Source: CAG-917 sp051883555
Lineage (GTDB): Bacteria; Bacillota; Clostridia; Christensenellales; CAG-917
Assembly: GCA_051883555.1 (NCBI GenBank)
Contig: JBJETY010000078.1
Span: forward strand, 1-21,584
DNA: 21,584 nt
Reading direction: 5' to 3'
Positions 1-7,383 of this stretch are shown in pieces. How positions within the stretch are numbered: the stretch's first letter is position 1; each line of letters opens with the position of its first letter. Below the pieces are notes generated by a model. That model saw only the letters and a program-made list of their open reading frames with translations. It was not told the DNA's origin and ran no database searches. The position numbers and the translations under genes were made by a program.

Positions 1-441
1 GATTGCTCTTCCCTTTTTAGGGTCCCACACAATCTTATAAAAAGCGGTGCCCACGCCTTCGCTCCACATATTTGCTTCGCTCATAAGAGAAGACCATTTG
101 TTTTCCGCACAAATACTTTCCAGAATTCCCGTAGCGAACTTAGCCGCGTTAACGTCGTCGTCATCGCTTGTAGCAGGTCGCACGCTGACCTTTGCTTTTA
201 CTCTTGCAAGTTTTGAAAGTCGTGTCTCGACAATCGGAGCGATATGGTTGTATACTTCACGCTGTTGCCAGAAATATTGTTTACCGCTTTCAACGATGTC
301 CCCGTTTTCGATATAACAATATTGATTCCCAATCAAAAAATTCATATCCAGTCGCCAATTAAGTTCCAACGATCTTCTTTGCTCTTGCCTATGCTTAAAA
401 TCTTCTTTTACGCTTGCGACAATATCTTCTTTAAATTTCAT
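1..441 (-). CDS. phage portal protein, partial (C-terminus beyond left edge)
   Basis: The reading frame opens at the ATG at 441-439 and runs without a stop to the window edge, giving the first 147 residues. The portal forms the dodecameric ring through which DNA enters the capsid. The visible N-terminus (MKFKEDIVASVK, then QRRSLELNWRLDMNFLIGNQY at about 21-41, HIAPIVETRLSKL at 66-78, and EANMWSEGVGTAFYKIVWD at 122-140) has the layout I associate with P22-type portals of clostridial prophages. That is family recognition, not a search result. An SD (AGAGG) lies about 5 nt before the ATG. The start overlaps the end of the upstream small gene by 11 nt, so translation is probably coupled. Position downstream of the large terminase fits the usual order of a phage packaging module. 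Whether the C-terminal part is intact cannot be seen. Confidence 0.8.
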   Translation of the reverse strand, partial: MKFKEDIVASVKEDFKHRQEQRRSLELNWRLDMNFLIGNQYCYIENGDIVESGKQYFWQQREVYNHIAPIVETRLSKLARVKAKVSVRPATSDDDDVNAAKFATGILESICAENKWSSLMSEANMWSEGVGTAFYKIVWDPKKGRAI

Positions 442-661
442 TTTTTCCTCTTGATTTATCCTTTGCGGATTTGAGCATCATATTTTGCGGACTTTTCGGA
501 ACAAAAATTCTGCCCAACGCTTCATAAAGCGAACGCGCACAACTTTCACAAAGATTAACGTTTTGCGAAAGCGAAACTTTGCTGTCAACAGAATAAACTG
601 CTTTGTTTTTACAGGAAGCCATATCGCATTTCACGCTTCCGGAAATTTTTTCAATCGTCAT
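431..661 (-). CDS. small phage protein with paired Cys (zinc-ribbon-like) motifs
   Basis: A 76-aa protein between the terminase-side gene and the portal. It has two cysteine pairs, C12/C17 (CDMASC) and C38/C41 (CESC), spaced as in a small zinc-binding knuckle, followed by a Lys-rich C-terminus. I do not recognise a named family. Zinc binding is inferred from cysteine spacing only. It starts at ATG 661 with AAAGGAAA just upstream, overlaps the preceding gene by 11 nt and the portal start by 11 nt, so it is translated within a compact phage operon. A plausible role is accessory DNA or protein binding in head assembly, but nothing in the sequence proves it. Confidence 0.7.
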   Translation of the reverse strand: MTIEKISGSVKCDMASCKNKAVYSVDSKVSLSQNVNLCESCARSLYEALGRIFVPKSPQNMMLKSAKDKSRGKNEI

Positions 662-923
662 TTTCCTTTTCTTTCAACTCCTTCAATAATCTCATTTTTT
701 CTTCCATAAGTGTGTGTGAATCCAATGCGGACAAATCATCGTCTAAGCCGCTTAGCTCTATATAAGTTTTAAGAGCCGCATTATCGGGCGGATAATATTT
801 TTTAGTAACTTTTCTTTTAACAAGTTCCATCTCTCCGCCGGATGCGTTATATTCCTCAACCACTTCGTCTTTCGTATACCCGGTTGCTCTTTTCAAAAGA
901 GTTTTTAAAATTTTCTCATTCAT
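651..923 (-). CDS. small terminase-adjacent phage protein
   Basis: A 90-aa, highly charged protein: an N-terminal helix (EKILKTLLKRATGY), a central stretch EVVEEYNASGGEMELVKRKV, a PPDNAALKTYIEL segment at about 45-57, and an acidic/basic helical C-terminus. The RKVTKKYYPPDNAALK pattern is one I associate with small proteins encoded beside terminase genes in Firmicute prophages, sometimes annotated as small terminase-like. I cannot assign a function with certainty. Its ATG overlaps the terminase stop by 8 nt (the ATGAATGA arrangement), which indicates translational coupling to terL. In most phages the small terminase precedes terL. Here no such gene is present upstream, so this protein might fill that role. 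Confidence 0.65.
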   Translation of the reverse strand: MNEKILKTLLKRATGYTKDEVVEEYNASGGEMELVKRKVTKKYYPPDNAALKTYIELSGLDDDLSALDSHTLMEEKMRLLKELKEKENDD

Positions 924-2337
924 AATCCCCCTGCCGTTTTTTATTCCTCAAAAGCCTCTGAAAATCACGCTCAACTATAGTCAGTTCTTCCGATTTCGGT
1001 TTGGCCTCTTTTGGCAAACTCATGACAAAATATCTCAGTTCATCGAGTGCATGGTCGTCGACTTTTTTAGGTCTGTCGCCGTGCCACCAATAACTTTTAA
1101 ATTCTCTTATCATATTAGTGCAACAACGGAATATAAAAAGTCGCCTGTTTTTAAGCAGCGACTTTATTCTTTGAATACCCGAATACAAATCTTTATTCAC
1201 TTTCGTATTTACGGAAATGCCTTTTTCCGAAAACAGCTGTGCAACAGATTTCGAATAAGCAAGCGTTTTTTGATTGGCGGCAGAGTCAATTAAGGCCGTA
1301 AGCCTTCCGCTAAAATCTCTCACCCAATCAAGCCGATCGGCAATTTCTTTAATCTTTTCGGTGTGATAATCTATATCCCGCCCCGCTTCGTAATGTTCAG
1401 CCACGACGTAAATATTTCCGTCGTAATCTACGGCATAAAAATGGCAACTCGTAGGATTATTCAAACCGGGATCTATTGAAATTCCGCTCTGCCAATCTTG
1501 CGGCACGTCAAACGGATCGACAACGTGAACGCTTTCGTCAAACTCTCCGTAAACAAGCCCCTCTGCGGTAAAAAAGCGACCGAATCTTCTCGATTCCTGT
1601 TCGTCGTTGCTTGTTAAAGCGAGCATATTTTCCACTTCTTTCTCGTCAAGATAAGGATTGTCTCTCCATTCTATATGTTCGCTCCATACTTCGGGATTGT
1701 TATTCTTATTCAGCTCTATTTCGTCATAGATAAAAGTCAGTCCTTTAAGCGGAGTCATTGTTCCGAAAATATCGCCGACCTTATCGAACACTCTCATTTT
1801 GCATTCGTCGTAAATATCTTTTGGAGGCTCTTCATCGAACCATACGAAATCGAGCGACGCTCCCTGAAACTTTTCCCTTCCTTGGTCGCAGGACTTAAAC
1901 CCGATTTTGCTAAGTCCCCCGAAAGCGTTTCGGACAACGATATAATCGATTATCCCATACGACGGCGAAGCCTTCTTTCCGCTTTGCATAACGATATCTT
2001 CGATATATTTAGGTGAAAGATATTTCAAAATTTTCGATTGTGCGACGTCGCGTTGCACTTCATAAGTTACGCTGACAACCCAACCGAACACGTTATCGCG
2101 GTTTTGTCTATAAGGATGTATTCCTCTTGCAAGCCACACGGTTTCAACCGCTCCGCATTCCGTTTTACCCGTTCTGTTTCCGCCGAACACCCATCTGTTA
2201 CGTTTATTACATTTATGAAACGCCATCTGTTTGACGTGTACTTTGTCACGGTTATAGCAACTAAGCGGATCGTTTCTGCGACTTTCAAGCTCCTTTTCAA
2301 TCTTTAAAATTTTCCCTACCAAATCATAAATTTCCAT
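916..2337 (-). CDS. terL: phage terminase large subunit
   Basis: ATPase-nuclease that drives DNA into the prohead and cuts it. Numbering from the GTG at 2340, one codon before the ATG chosen here: Walker A GGNRTGKT at 53-60, Walker B LDFVWFDEEPP with D169/E170, and motif III FGTMTPLKG at 192-200. The C-terminal RNase H-fold nuclease shows acidic residues in SIDPGLNNP (D290), LIDSAANQK (D352) and DDHALDEL (D428/D429/D433). Length (473-474 aa) is full for the family and all key residues are present, so the gene looks intact. The GTG at 2340 directly precedes the ATG at 2337; no convincing SD is seen before either. Downstream come the two small genes and the portal, all overlapping. Upstream lies an unrelated plus-strand gene, so this is the edge of the phage segment. 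Confidence 0.93.
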   Translation of the reverse strand: MEIYDLVGKILKIEKELESRRNDPLSCYNRDKVHVKQMAFHKCNKRNRWVFGGNRTGKTECGAVETVWLARGIHPYRQNRDNVFGWVVSVTYEVQRDVAQSKILKYLSPKYIEDIVMQSGKKASPSYGIIDYIVVRNAFGGLSKIGFKSCDQGREKFQGASLDFVWFDEEPPKDIYDECKMRVFDKVGDIFGTMTPLKGLTFIYDEIELNKNNNPEVWSEHIEWRDNPYLDEKEVENMLALTSNDEQESRRFGRFFTAEGLVYGEFDESVHVVDPFDVPQDWQSGISIDPGLNNPTSCHFYAVDYDGNIYVVAEHYEAGRDIDYHTEKIKEIADRLDWVRDFSGRLTALIDSAANQKTLAYSKSVAQLFSEKGISVNTKVNKDLYSGIQRIKSLLKNRRLFIFRCCTNMIREFKSYWWHGDRPKKVDDHALDELRYFVMSLPKEAKPKSEELTIVERDFQRLLRNKKRQGDYE

Positions 2338-2445
2338 CACGGCAACTGTACTACGACAAAAATTGAAATCAAAAAAAATTATGACGAATTTTGTTGTAAA
2401 AATTTTTAAATCTTTGACTTTGGTATTATCTGCTTTATTTTTATC

Positions 2446-2468
2446 TATAATTGTTGTATAATATGTTT
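2446..2468 (+). promoter_or_regulatory. -10 boxes directly abutting the start of the plus-strand membrane protein gene
   Basis: Two perfect TATAAT hexamers lie at 2446-2451 and 2457-2462. The second would place a transcript start about 6 nt downstream, at the ATG at 2469. No good -35 box is found at 16-18 nt, and no Shine-Dalgarno sequence precedes either ATG (2463 or 2469). If either box is used, the mRNA is leaderless or nearly so. In such AT-rich DNA one hexamer could be chance. Two in tandem next to the start is less likely but not proof. Confidence 0.45.
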
Positions 2469-3464
2469 ATGAAAATTTTAAAAGGACAGAAAGTATATTT
2501 TATTTTAAAAGTCGCCGTCATATTTCTATTATTACTGATGACGGTCTTTTCGGCTTTAATCGCAACTTCTTTTACAAAAGCTAAAATCGCTGACGCCGAA
2601 AGCGAAAAATATATTTTAATTCCTTATACGGGCGAACTTGCAAATCTCAGCGAAGCCAACCCGTCAAGCTATATTTTTTCAAATGAAGCCATAGGCGAAG
2701 ATAAAGGCTTTTACGTCCCCCAAACGTATTACGCAAAATATATATCCACAAAACAATTAGACGTTGAATATTACGAAATTTCATATTGCGGAATAACGGG
2801 GTATATAAAGGCAGATTCAAAATTGCAACCGAAAGAAATAACCGAAGTTACGGAATCAAATGCTTATCCTCAAATTTATCTTACGCTTAAAGATGGCGTT
2901 TCCTTTAATGCGTCGTTTACCGCTTTTGACGAAAATTGGACTTTCAGATATTTAGGAGAATCGATAAACGCCGATAAGGTTTACGTCTCGTGTACAAAGG
3001 GCTCAGAAAATAAAATCGCCGAAACGGACAAAAGCAATTTCAACTCTTACGCCGTCCCGCTTCATTCTATAACGCAAGCCGCAAAAGCTGCGGAAACCAA
3101 AACGGAAATAACTCCGGACGGAACTTTAACGCCTGCAACGACAACAAACAAAACACTGCGCGGATTGCTTATCGCAGGCATAGTATTCCCTGCCGTCGTA
3201 ATTATTATTTTGATATTCATTCCAAGAAAGAAAAAACAAACGTATGACGATTTTGCCTCCGAACGCAGAATGTCGCCTTACGACAGACCGAGAACTTCTA
3301 AACGCGACCCATATCCCGACCACTACGGAAAGGAAGATTACGACTATGACCGACGTCGCTACGACCGCTACGACGACTATCCGCCGAGCGACAGGCGCGA
3401 ACGAGAAATCGATTACGACCGCTACGATAGCCAAAAAAACGACCGCTACGACGAGCGGTATTAA
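2463..3464 (+). CDS. two-TM membrane protein with Arg/Asp/Tyr-rich cytoplasmic tail
   Basis: No family recognised. Numbering from the TTG at 2451: a hydrophobic segment at about 16-40, an exported-looking region of roughly 190 residues (aromatic-rich, beta-like, SH3-resembling phrases such as YYEISYCGITGYIKADSKL), a Thr/Ala linker near 210-235, a second hydrophobic segment at about 237-257, a PRKKKQ stop-transfer signal, then a polar tail at 262-337. The tail is built from short repeats of YDRYDD, DYDYDRRR and DRYDERY, so it is probably disordered and able to self-associate or bind polyanions. The two membrane segments imply both ends are cytoplasmic. Starts possible are ATG 2463 or ATG 2469 (TTG 2451 would lie inside the -10 box); I use 2463. 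It is the only plus-strand gene and is divergent from the phage genes. Confidence 0.8.
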   Translation: MFMKILKGQKVYFILKVAVIFLLLLMTVFSALIATSFTKAKIADAESEKYILIPYTGELANLSEANPSSYIFSNEAIGEDKGFYVPQTYYAKYISTKQLDVEYYEISYCGITGYIKADSKLQPKEITEVTESNAYPQIYLTLKDGVSFNASFTAFDENWTFRYLGESINADKVYVSCTKGSENKIAETDKSNFNSYAVPLHSITQAAKAAETKTEITPDGTLTPATTTNKTLRGLLIAGIVFPAVVIIILIFIPRKKKQTYDDFASERRMSPYDRPRTSKRDPYPDHYGKEDYDYDRRRYDRYDDYPPSDRREREIDYDRYDSQKNDRYDERY

Positions 3465-3526
3465 CCCAAAACAATATAATTAAAAAATGGCTTTTAATCA
3501 AAAAGCGATAACATTGAAATAGAAAT

Positions 3527-3564
3527 AAAAAGGATTTATCTAAAACCTAGATAAATCCTTTTTT
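3527..3564. terminator. strong bidirectional intrinsic terminator
   Basis: A perfect inverted repeat of about 16 bp (AAAAGGATTTATCTA / TAGATAAATCCTTTT, loop AAACC) with T-runs on both strands. It ends the plus-strand membrane protein gene and any minus-strand transcript coming from 3728 or from the nifU operon. Confidence 0.9.
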
Positions 3565-3710
3565 ACAAAATATTGTTAATTAGCTTTAAAACATCATAAT
3601 CGTAAATATTTCTTTTTCCGCTTAGTTTATTTTTAAACTCAGCTATTGTTCCAAATCCTTTTTCTTTTCAAGCCGATAAACGCAAATACCGTACGTTTTG
3701 CTAAGCAATG
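3563..3710 (-). pseudogene. short frameshifted coding remnant
   Basis: On the minus strand, one frame reads SKTYGICVYRLEKKK and the next frame continues KGFGTIAEFKNKLSGKR ... YDYDVLKLINNIL followed by TAA at 3565-3563. A single extra A in the A-rich run near 3662-3668 would join the two into one peptide of about 46 residues. The composition is protein-like (balanced hydrophobics, a helical end), unlike random AT-rich sequence. No start codon with an SD is seen. I do not recognise the parent gene. It could be a gene fragment left by deletion, or chance. It lies between a strong minus-strand promoter and the terminator, so it is probably transcribed. Confidence 0.4.
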
Positions 3711-3734
3711 AAAAAGCGCAGACGAACAAAATAA

Positions 3735-3764
3735 ATTCTATATTTCAATACAAATTATTGTCAA
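3735..3764 (-). promoter_or_regulatory. sigma-70-like promoter, orphan, minus strand
   Basis: On the minus strand TTGACA (3764-3759) is followed after 18 nt by TAGAAT (3740-3735), or after 16 nt by TATAGA. The -35 is perfect. It would start a transcript near 3728 that ends about 200 nt later at the terminator at 3527-3564, with no intact gene between. Confidence 0.55.
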
Positions 3765-3813
3765 ACAATTCATTGCCACGTAAATTTTCAAGTTTCTGCT
3801 ACCGGTTTAAATT

Positions 3814-4188
3814 TTACTGATTCGATTTTTTCTTTTTATAATCTTCAATAGCAAGTCCGATTGCTTCTTCGGCAAGTACGGAACAGTGTATCTTTTGCGG
3901 CGGAAGTCCGCCCAAAGCTTCTATAACGTCTTTATTGGTAAGTTTTGAAGCCTCTTCAACCGTTTTACCGATAATCATACTTGTTGCCATAGAACTTGTA
4001 GCGACAGCCGCCGTACAACCAAACGTTTTAAATTTTGCGTCCTTAATAATATCGTTTTCGATTCTAAGCGTAATCTGCATAATATCGCCGCAGACTTCGT
4101 TTCCTACCGTACCGATTGCATTATAATTTTCGACTTCCCCGACGTTTTGCGGATGTCTGAATTCTTCTATTACTCTATCGTTATACAT
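3814..4188 (-). CDS. nifU: Fe-S cluster scaffold protein NifU/IscU family
   Basis: A 124-aa IscU-type scaffold on which Fe-S clusters are assembled from sulfur handed over by the cysteine desulfurase encoded immediately upstream. The three ligand cysteines are present: C33 in NEVCGDIM, C58 in FGCTAAVATSS and C102 in KIHCSVLAE, as is the conserved Asp (D35) after the first Cys. The N-terminal MYNDRVIEEFRHPQNVG is the standard opening of this family, and the length is that of a single-domain scaffold without the NifU C-terminal domain. The start ATG at 4188 has a perfect AAGGAG five nt upstream that overlaps the nifS stop codon (TAAGGAG), so the two genes are transcriptionally and probably translationally linked. 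It is the last gene of the operon; no hscA/hscB/ferredoxin genes follow. Confidence 0.96.
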   Translation of the reverse strand: MYNDRVIEEFRHPQNVGEVENYNAIGTVGNEVCGDIMQITLRIENDIIKDAKFKTFGCTAAVATSSMATSMIIGKTVEEASKLTNKDVIEALGGLPPQKIHCSVLAEEAIGLAIEDYKKKKSNQ

Positions 4189-4197
4189 ATTAGCTCC

Positions 4198-5355
4198 TTA
4201 TTGCTTTTTGTAAAGTGGCGACATCGCCCTTAATCTTTCAACTTCTTCGACCAGAATATCCACCGTTTTATCGACTTCTTCAACGGTATTGTGCTTGCCG
4301 AAACTGAATCTGATTGTACCGTGTGCAAGTCCGACGGGCGTACCTATTGCAAGAAGCGTTCTCGACGGTTCCAAAGAGCCCGACGAACAAGCCGAACCGC
4401 TCGAAGCGCAAACGCCCTTTAAATCGAGTGAGAACAAAATAGATTCGCCTTCGATATATCTGAAAGAAAACGAAGCGTTGTTAGGAAGTCTGTCGTGACG
4501 AGGTCCGTTAAATTTAATATCGGAAATTCTGCTTTCGACTTTCTCGATAAATCTGTCGCGAAGAGAAGATACGTATTCCGCATTTTTATCGATTTCTGCC
4601 GTAGCTTTTTTCAAAGCCTTGCCCATACCGACAACTGCAGGAACGTTTGTAGTTCCGCCACGTTTAGACCTTTCCTGTTCGCCGCCCGTTATCAGTCTTT
4701 CCATTTTAAGTCCCGAGCGGATATAAAGACAGCCGATTCCTTTAGGTCCGTAAAATTTATGACCGGACACCGACATAAGGTCAACTCCTAAGTCCTTAAC
4801 GTCTATATGAAGAGCTCCTGCGGCCTGAACGGCGTCCGTGTGGAAAACGACGTCACGCTCGTGAGCTACTTTTGCAAGCTCTTTTATCGGCTGAATAGCA
4901 CCCATTTCGTTGTTAGCAAACATAACGGAAACAAGAATCGTTTTGTCGGTTATCGCTTTTCTCAAATCGTCGGGAGACACAAAACCGTCTTCCGATACGT
5001 CGAGATACGTAACTTCGAATCCCATTGTTTCAAGCTGTTTGCATGATGCATAAATCGCCGAATGTTCGATTTTAGAAGTGATAACGTGGTTTCCCTTTTC
5101 TTTAAAAGCAAGAGCCGTTCCTTTGATTGCCCAGTTATCCGCTTCCGTTCCGCCTGATGTAAAATAAATTTCAGACGGTTTTGCGTTAAGACATTCAGCC
5201 ACTTCTTCCCTTGCTTTTACAACGGCAGAAGCCGCTTTTTGTCCGTAAGTATGTTGCGAATTAGCATTGCCGAAATTTTCCGAAAAATAAGGAATCATTT
5301 CATTCAATACTTCTTTATCTAACGGTGTTGTAGCCGCATGGTCTAAATAAATCAT
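4198..5355 (-). CDS. nifS: cysteine desulfurase NifS/IscS
   Basis: PLP enzyme that converts L-cysteine to alanine and carries the sulfur as persulfide to the scaffold encoded next. Start chosen at ATG 5355 (MIYLDHAATTPLD), because AGAGG lies at the right distance and family members begin with this motif; a further in-frame ATG at 5391 would add 12 unrelated residues inside proA. Residues (385-aa numbering): H99 (KIEHSA) stacking on PLP, D174/Q177 (HTDAVQ), Schiff-base lysine K200 in SVSGHKFYGPKG, and persulfide cysteine C323 in CASSGSACSSGSLEPS. The full-length active-site loop points to the NifS/IscS group (group I), not SufS. The proA stop codon overlaps its ribosome binding site, so it is co-expressed with proA. 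Confidence 0.97.
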   Translation of the reverse strand: MIYLDHAATTPLDKEVLNEMIPYFSENFGNANSQHTYGQKAASAVVKAREEVAECLNAKPSEIYFTSGGTEADNWAIKGTALAFKEKGNHVITSKIEHSAIYASCKQLETMGFEVTYLDVSEDGFVSPDDLRKAITDKTILVSVMFANNEMGAIQPIKELAKVAHERDVVFHTDAVQAAGALHIDVKDLGVDLMSVSGHKFYGPKGIGCLYIRSGLKMERLITGGEQERSKRGGTTNVPAVVGMGKALKKATAEIDKNAEYVSSLRDRFIEKVESRISDIKFNGPRHDRLPNNASFSFRYIEGESILFSLDLKGVCASSGSACSSGSLEPSRTLLAIGTPVGLAHGTIRFSFGKHNTVEEVDKTVDILVEEVERLRAMSPLYKKQ

Positions 5356-5362
5356 ATATCCT

Positions 5363-6613
5363 CTATTTTCTAATTTGTCCGTTTCCTTCAATTGTATACT
5401 TTACCGACGTAAGCTCTTTTAATGCGATAGGACCTCTTGCATGAAGTTTTTGCGTAGAAATAGCCATTTCAGCTCCGAGCCCGAATTCAAAACCGTCGGT
5501 AAAACGCGTCGATGCGTTTACGTAAACGCAAGCGGCGTCAACGTTCTTTTTAAAATATTCCTGTGAAAATTCGTCTTCACTGATTATTGCTTCGGAATGT
5601 TTCGTGCCGTATTTATTAATCATATCAACCGCTTCTTCAACTCCGTTCACAACCGCAAACGACATTTTATAAGTTAAGAACTCGGTTGCATAATCTTCTT
5701 CCGTCATAAGTCCGATTTGCGGTAAAATTCTCTTTGCATATTCATCGCCGATAATCTGTACGTTTTTCTCTGAAAGTTTGGCAAGACACTCAGGAAGAAA
5801 CTTATCCGCAATCTCTTTATCGCAAATAAGATGTTCCGCCGCATTGCAAACGGAAGGACGTTGAGTTTTTGCATTAAATACGATATCCAGCGCCTTATTT
5901 AAATCAGCCGTTTTTTCAACGTAAACGTGACAGTTACCGCCGGCAGAAGCAATAACAGGCATTTTGGCATTTTCAAGCACAAAGTGTTTAAGCCCTTCTC
6001 CGCCTCTCGGAATAACTACGTCTATAAATTTATCCTGTTGCAAAAGCTCTTTTGACGATTCTCTTTCGGTATCGTCAATAAACTCCACGGCGTCGCTGTC
6101 AAAACCGGCGGCAGAAATAGCGTCGCGCATAATTTCGTATAAAGCTCTGTTAGAGTTTATCGCTCCCTTTGAGCCGCGAAGAACGATACTATTGCCCGAC
6201 TTAATGCAAAGTGCCGCTGCGTCAATCGTAACGTTAGGTCTTGCTTCGTAAATTATGGCAATAACTCCAAGCGGCGCTCTGACTTTGGTAATCTTAAGTC
6301 CGATTGCATTTGTACGACTTTCGACTATTTCGCCTACAGGGTCAGGCAAAGCGATAACCTGCCTTATTCCTTCGATCATCGTATCTATTCTGGCGTCGGT
6401 AAGCGTAAGACGGTCGATAAATACTTCGTCCTTGTCCGCCTTTGCCAATTCAATATCTATTTCGTTTTGTTTTTTGATTTTGTCACGATTGCTTGACAAA
6501 AAATCGGCTATTTTTTCAAGAATAGCGTTCCTGTCCTCAGTCGAATATGCCGCCAGCTTATAAGAAGCAGCTTTAGCTTTCTGACAAATTTCTTCTACTT
6601 TCAAATTATTCAT
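5363..6613 (-). CDS. proA: gamma-glutamyl phosphate reductase (proline synthesis)
   Basis: NADPH-dependent reduction of gamma-glutamyl phosphate to glutamate-5-semialdehyde, the second step of proline synthesis. The 416-aa length is typical. Recognisable elements: RAPLGVIAIIYEARPNVT at about 112-129, SGNSIVLRGSKGA at 139-151, IPRGGEGL at 201-208, the catalytic cysteine C256 in QRPSVCNAAEHL, and the C-terminal TDGFEFGLGAEMAIST and RGPIALKELT stretches. All conserved residues look intact. It starts at ATG 6613, overlapping the yebC stop by 8 nt, with AAGAGG upstream. The partner gene proB (glutamate 5-kinase) is not in the window, which is unusual because proB and proA are commonly adjacent. 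Here proA sits between yebC and the Fe-S genes. Confidence 0.97.
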   Translation of the reverse strand: MNNLKVEEICQKAKAASYKLAAYSTEDRNAILEKIADFLSSNRDKIKKQNEIDIELAKADKDEVFIDRLTLTDARIDTMIEGIRQVIALPDPVGEIVESRTNAIGLKITKVRAPLGVIAIIYEARPNVTIDAAALCIKSGNSIVLRGSKGAINSNRALYEIMRDAISAAGFDSDAVEFIDDTERESSKELLQQDKFIDVVIPRGGEGLKHFVLENAKMPVIASAGGNCHVYVEKTADLNKALDIVFNAKTQRPSVCNAAEHLICDKEIADKFLPECLAKLSEKNVQIIGDEYAKRILPQIGLMTEEDYATEFLTYKMSFAVVNGVEEAVDMINKYGTKHSEAIISEDEFSQEYFKKNVDAACVYVNASTRFTDGFEFGLGAEMAISTQKLHARGPIALKELTSVKYTIEGNGQIRK

Positions 6614-7352
6614 CTTCCTCTTGAGATATAGTGATGATAGCGTTGTGATAAACGTTCTGAACGTCGTCGTTTTCTTCGAGTTTATCTATCATCTTCAAAA
6701 TTGTTTCCTGTTGCTTTTCATCGAGTTCGCTATCGGTATCTGCAATCATATCACGGTCTGCGGACAAGATTTTGACTCCGTTTTGTTCGAGAGCTTCTTT
6801 AACGGACAAAAGGTCGGACGGAGCGGTATAAATTTCATATACTTCGCTATCGTCGCTTAAAATATCTTCCGCACCGTTATCGAGTGCCAAAAGCATAAGG
6901 TCATCTTCTGAAATGCTGTCTTTCGGAACGATAATTACGCCTTTCTTTTTAAACATATACGAAACGCAACCGGTTGCGCCCATACTTCCGCCAAACTTAT
7001 CGAAAATATGTCTGACGTCTCCTGCCGTACGATTTTTATTGTCGGTTAAGGCTTCGACTATAAAAGCAGTACCGCCAACTCCGTATCCTTCATACGTCAT
7101 TTCTTCGTAGTTGACGTTTTCGCCTTCTCCCGAAGCTTTTTTAATGCTTCTCATGATATTATCGTTAGGCATATTGTTAGACTTTGCCTTTTCGATGACG
7201 TCGCGCAACTTACTGTTAGAGTTAGGGTCCGGGCCGCCTGCTTTAACGGCGACGGCGATTTCTCTGCCTATCTTAGTAAAAACGCTGGCTCTTGCAGCGT
7301 CGCTCTTACCTTTCTTTTGCGCTATATTGTGCCATTTGCTATGTCCTGACAT
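6606..7352 (-). CDS. yebC: YebC/PmpR family translation/transcription factor
   Basis: A 248-aa YebC/TACO1-family protein, identified by the invariant opening MSGHSKWHNIAQKKGKSDAA, the AVKAGGPDPNSNSKLRDVIEKAK block and the YEGYGVGGTAFIVEALTDN segment. Family members have been described both as DNA-binding regulators and as ribosome-associated factors that help translation of difficult (polyproline-type) stretches; the sequence does not decide between these. The C-terminus ends in an acidic ISQEEDE. The start ATG 7352 has TAGGAG 7 nt upstream. It follows the rRNA methyltransferase gene by 31 nt and overlaps proA by 8 nt, so it belongs to the trmH-yebC-proA-nifS-nifU run. Confidence 0.96.
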   Translation of the reverse strand: MSGHSKWHNIAQKKGKSDAARASVFTKIGREIAVAVKAGGPDPNSNSKLRDVIEKAKSNNMPNDNIMRSIKKASGEGENVNYEEMTYEGYGVGGTAFIVEALTDNKNRTAGDVRHIFDKFGGSMGATGCVSYMFKKKGVIIVPKDSISEDDLMLLALDNGAEDILSDDSEVYEIYTAPSDLLSVKEALEQNGVKILSADRDMIADTDSELDEKQQETILKMIDKLEENDDVQNVYHNAIITISQEEDE

Positions 7353-7383
7353 AAATTACTCCTATAAATTATCCAAAAATTTT

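Noticed and set aside
3126..3434. Minus-strand ORF opposite the Arg/Asp/Tyr tail
   Set aside because: Low-complexity Val/Ala/Arg translation that simply mirrors the repeats of the plus-strand gene.
5356..5391. Longer nifS starting at 5391
   Set aside because: The extra 12 residues lie inside proA and are not part of the family; ATG 5355 has the SD and the MIYLDHAATTPLD start.
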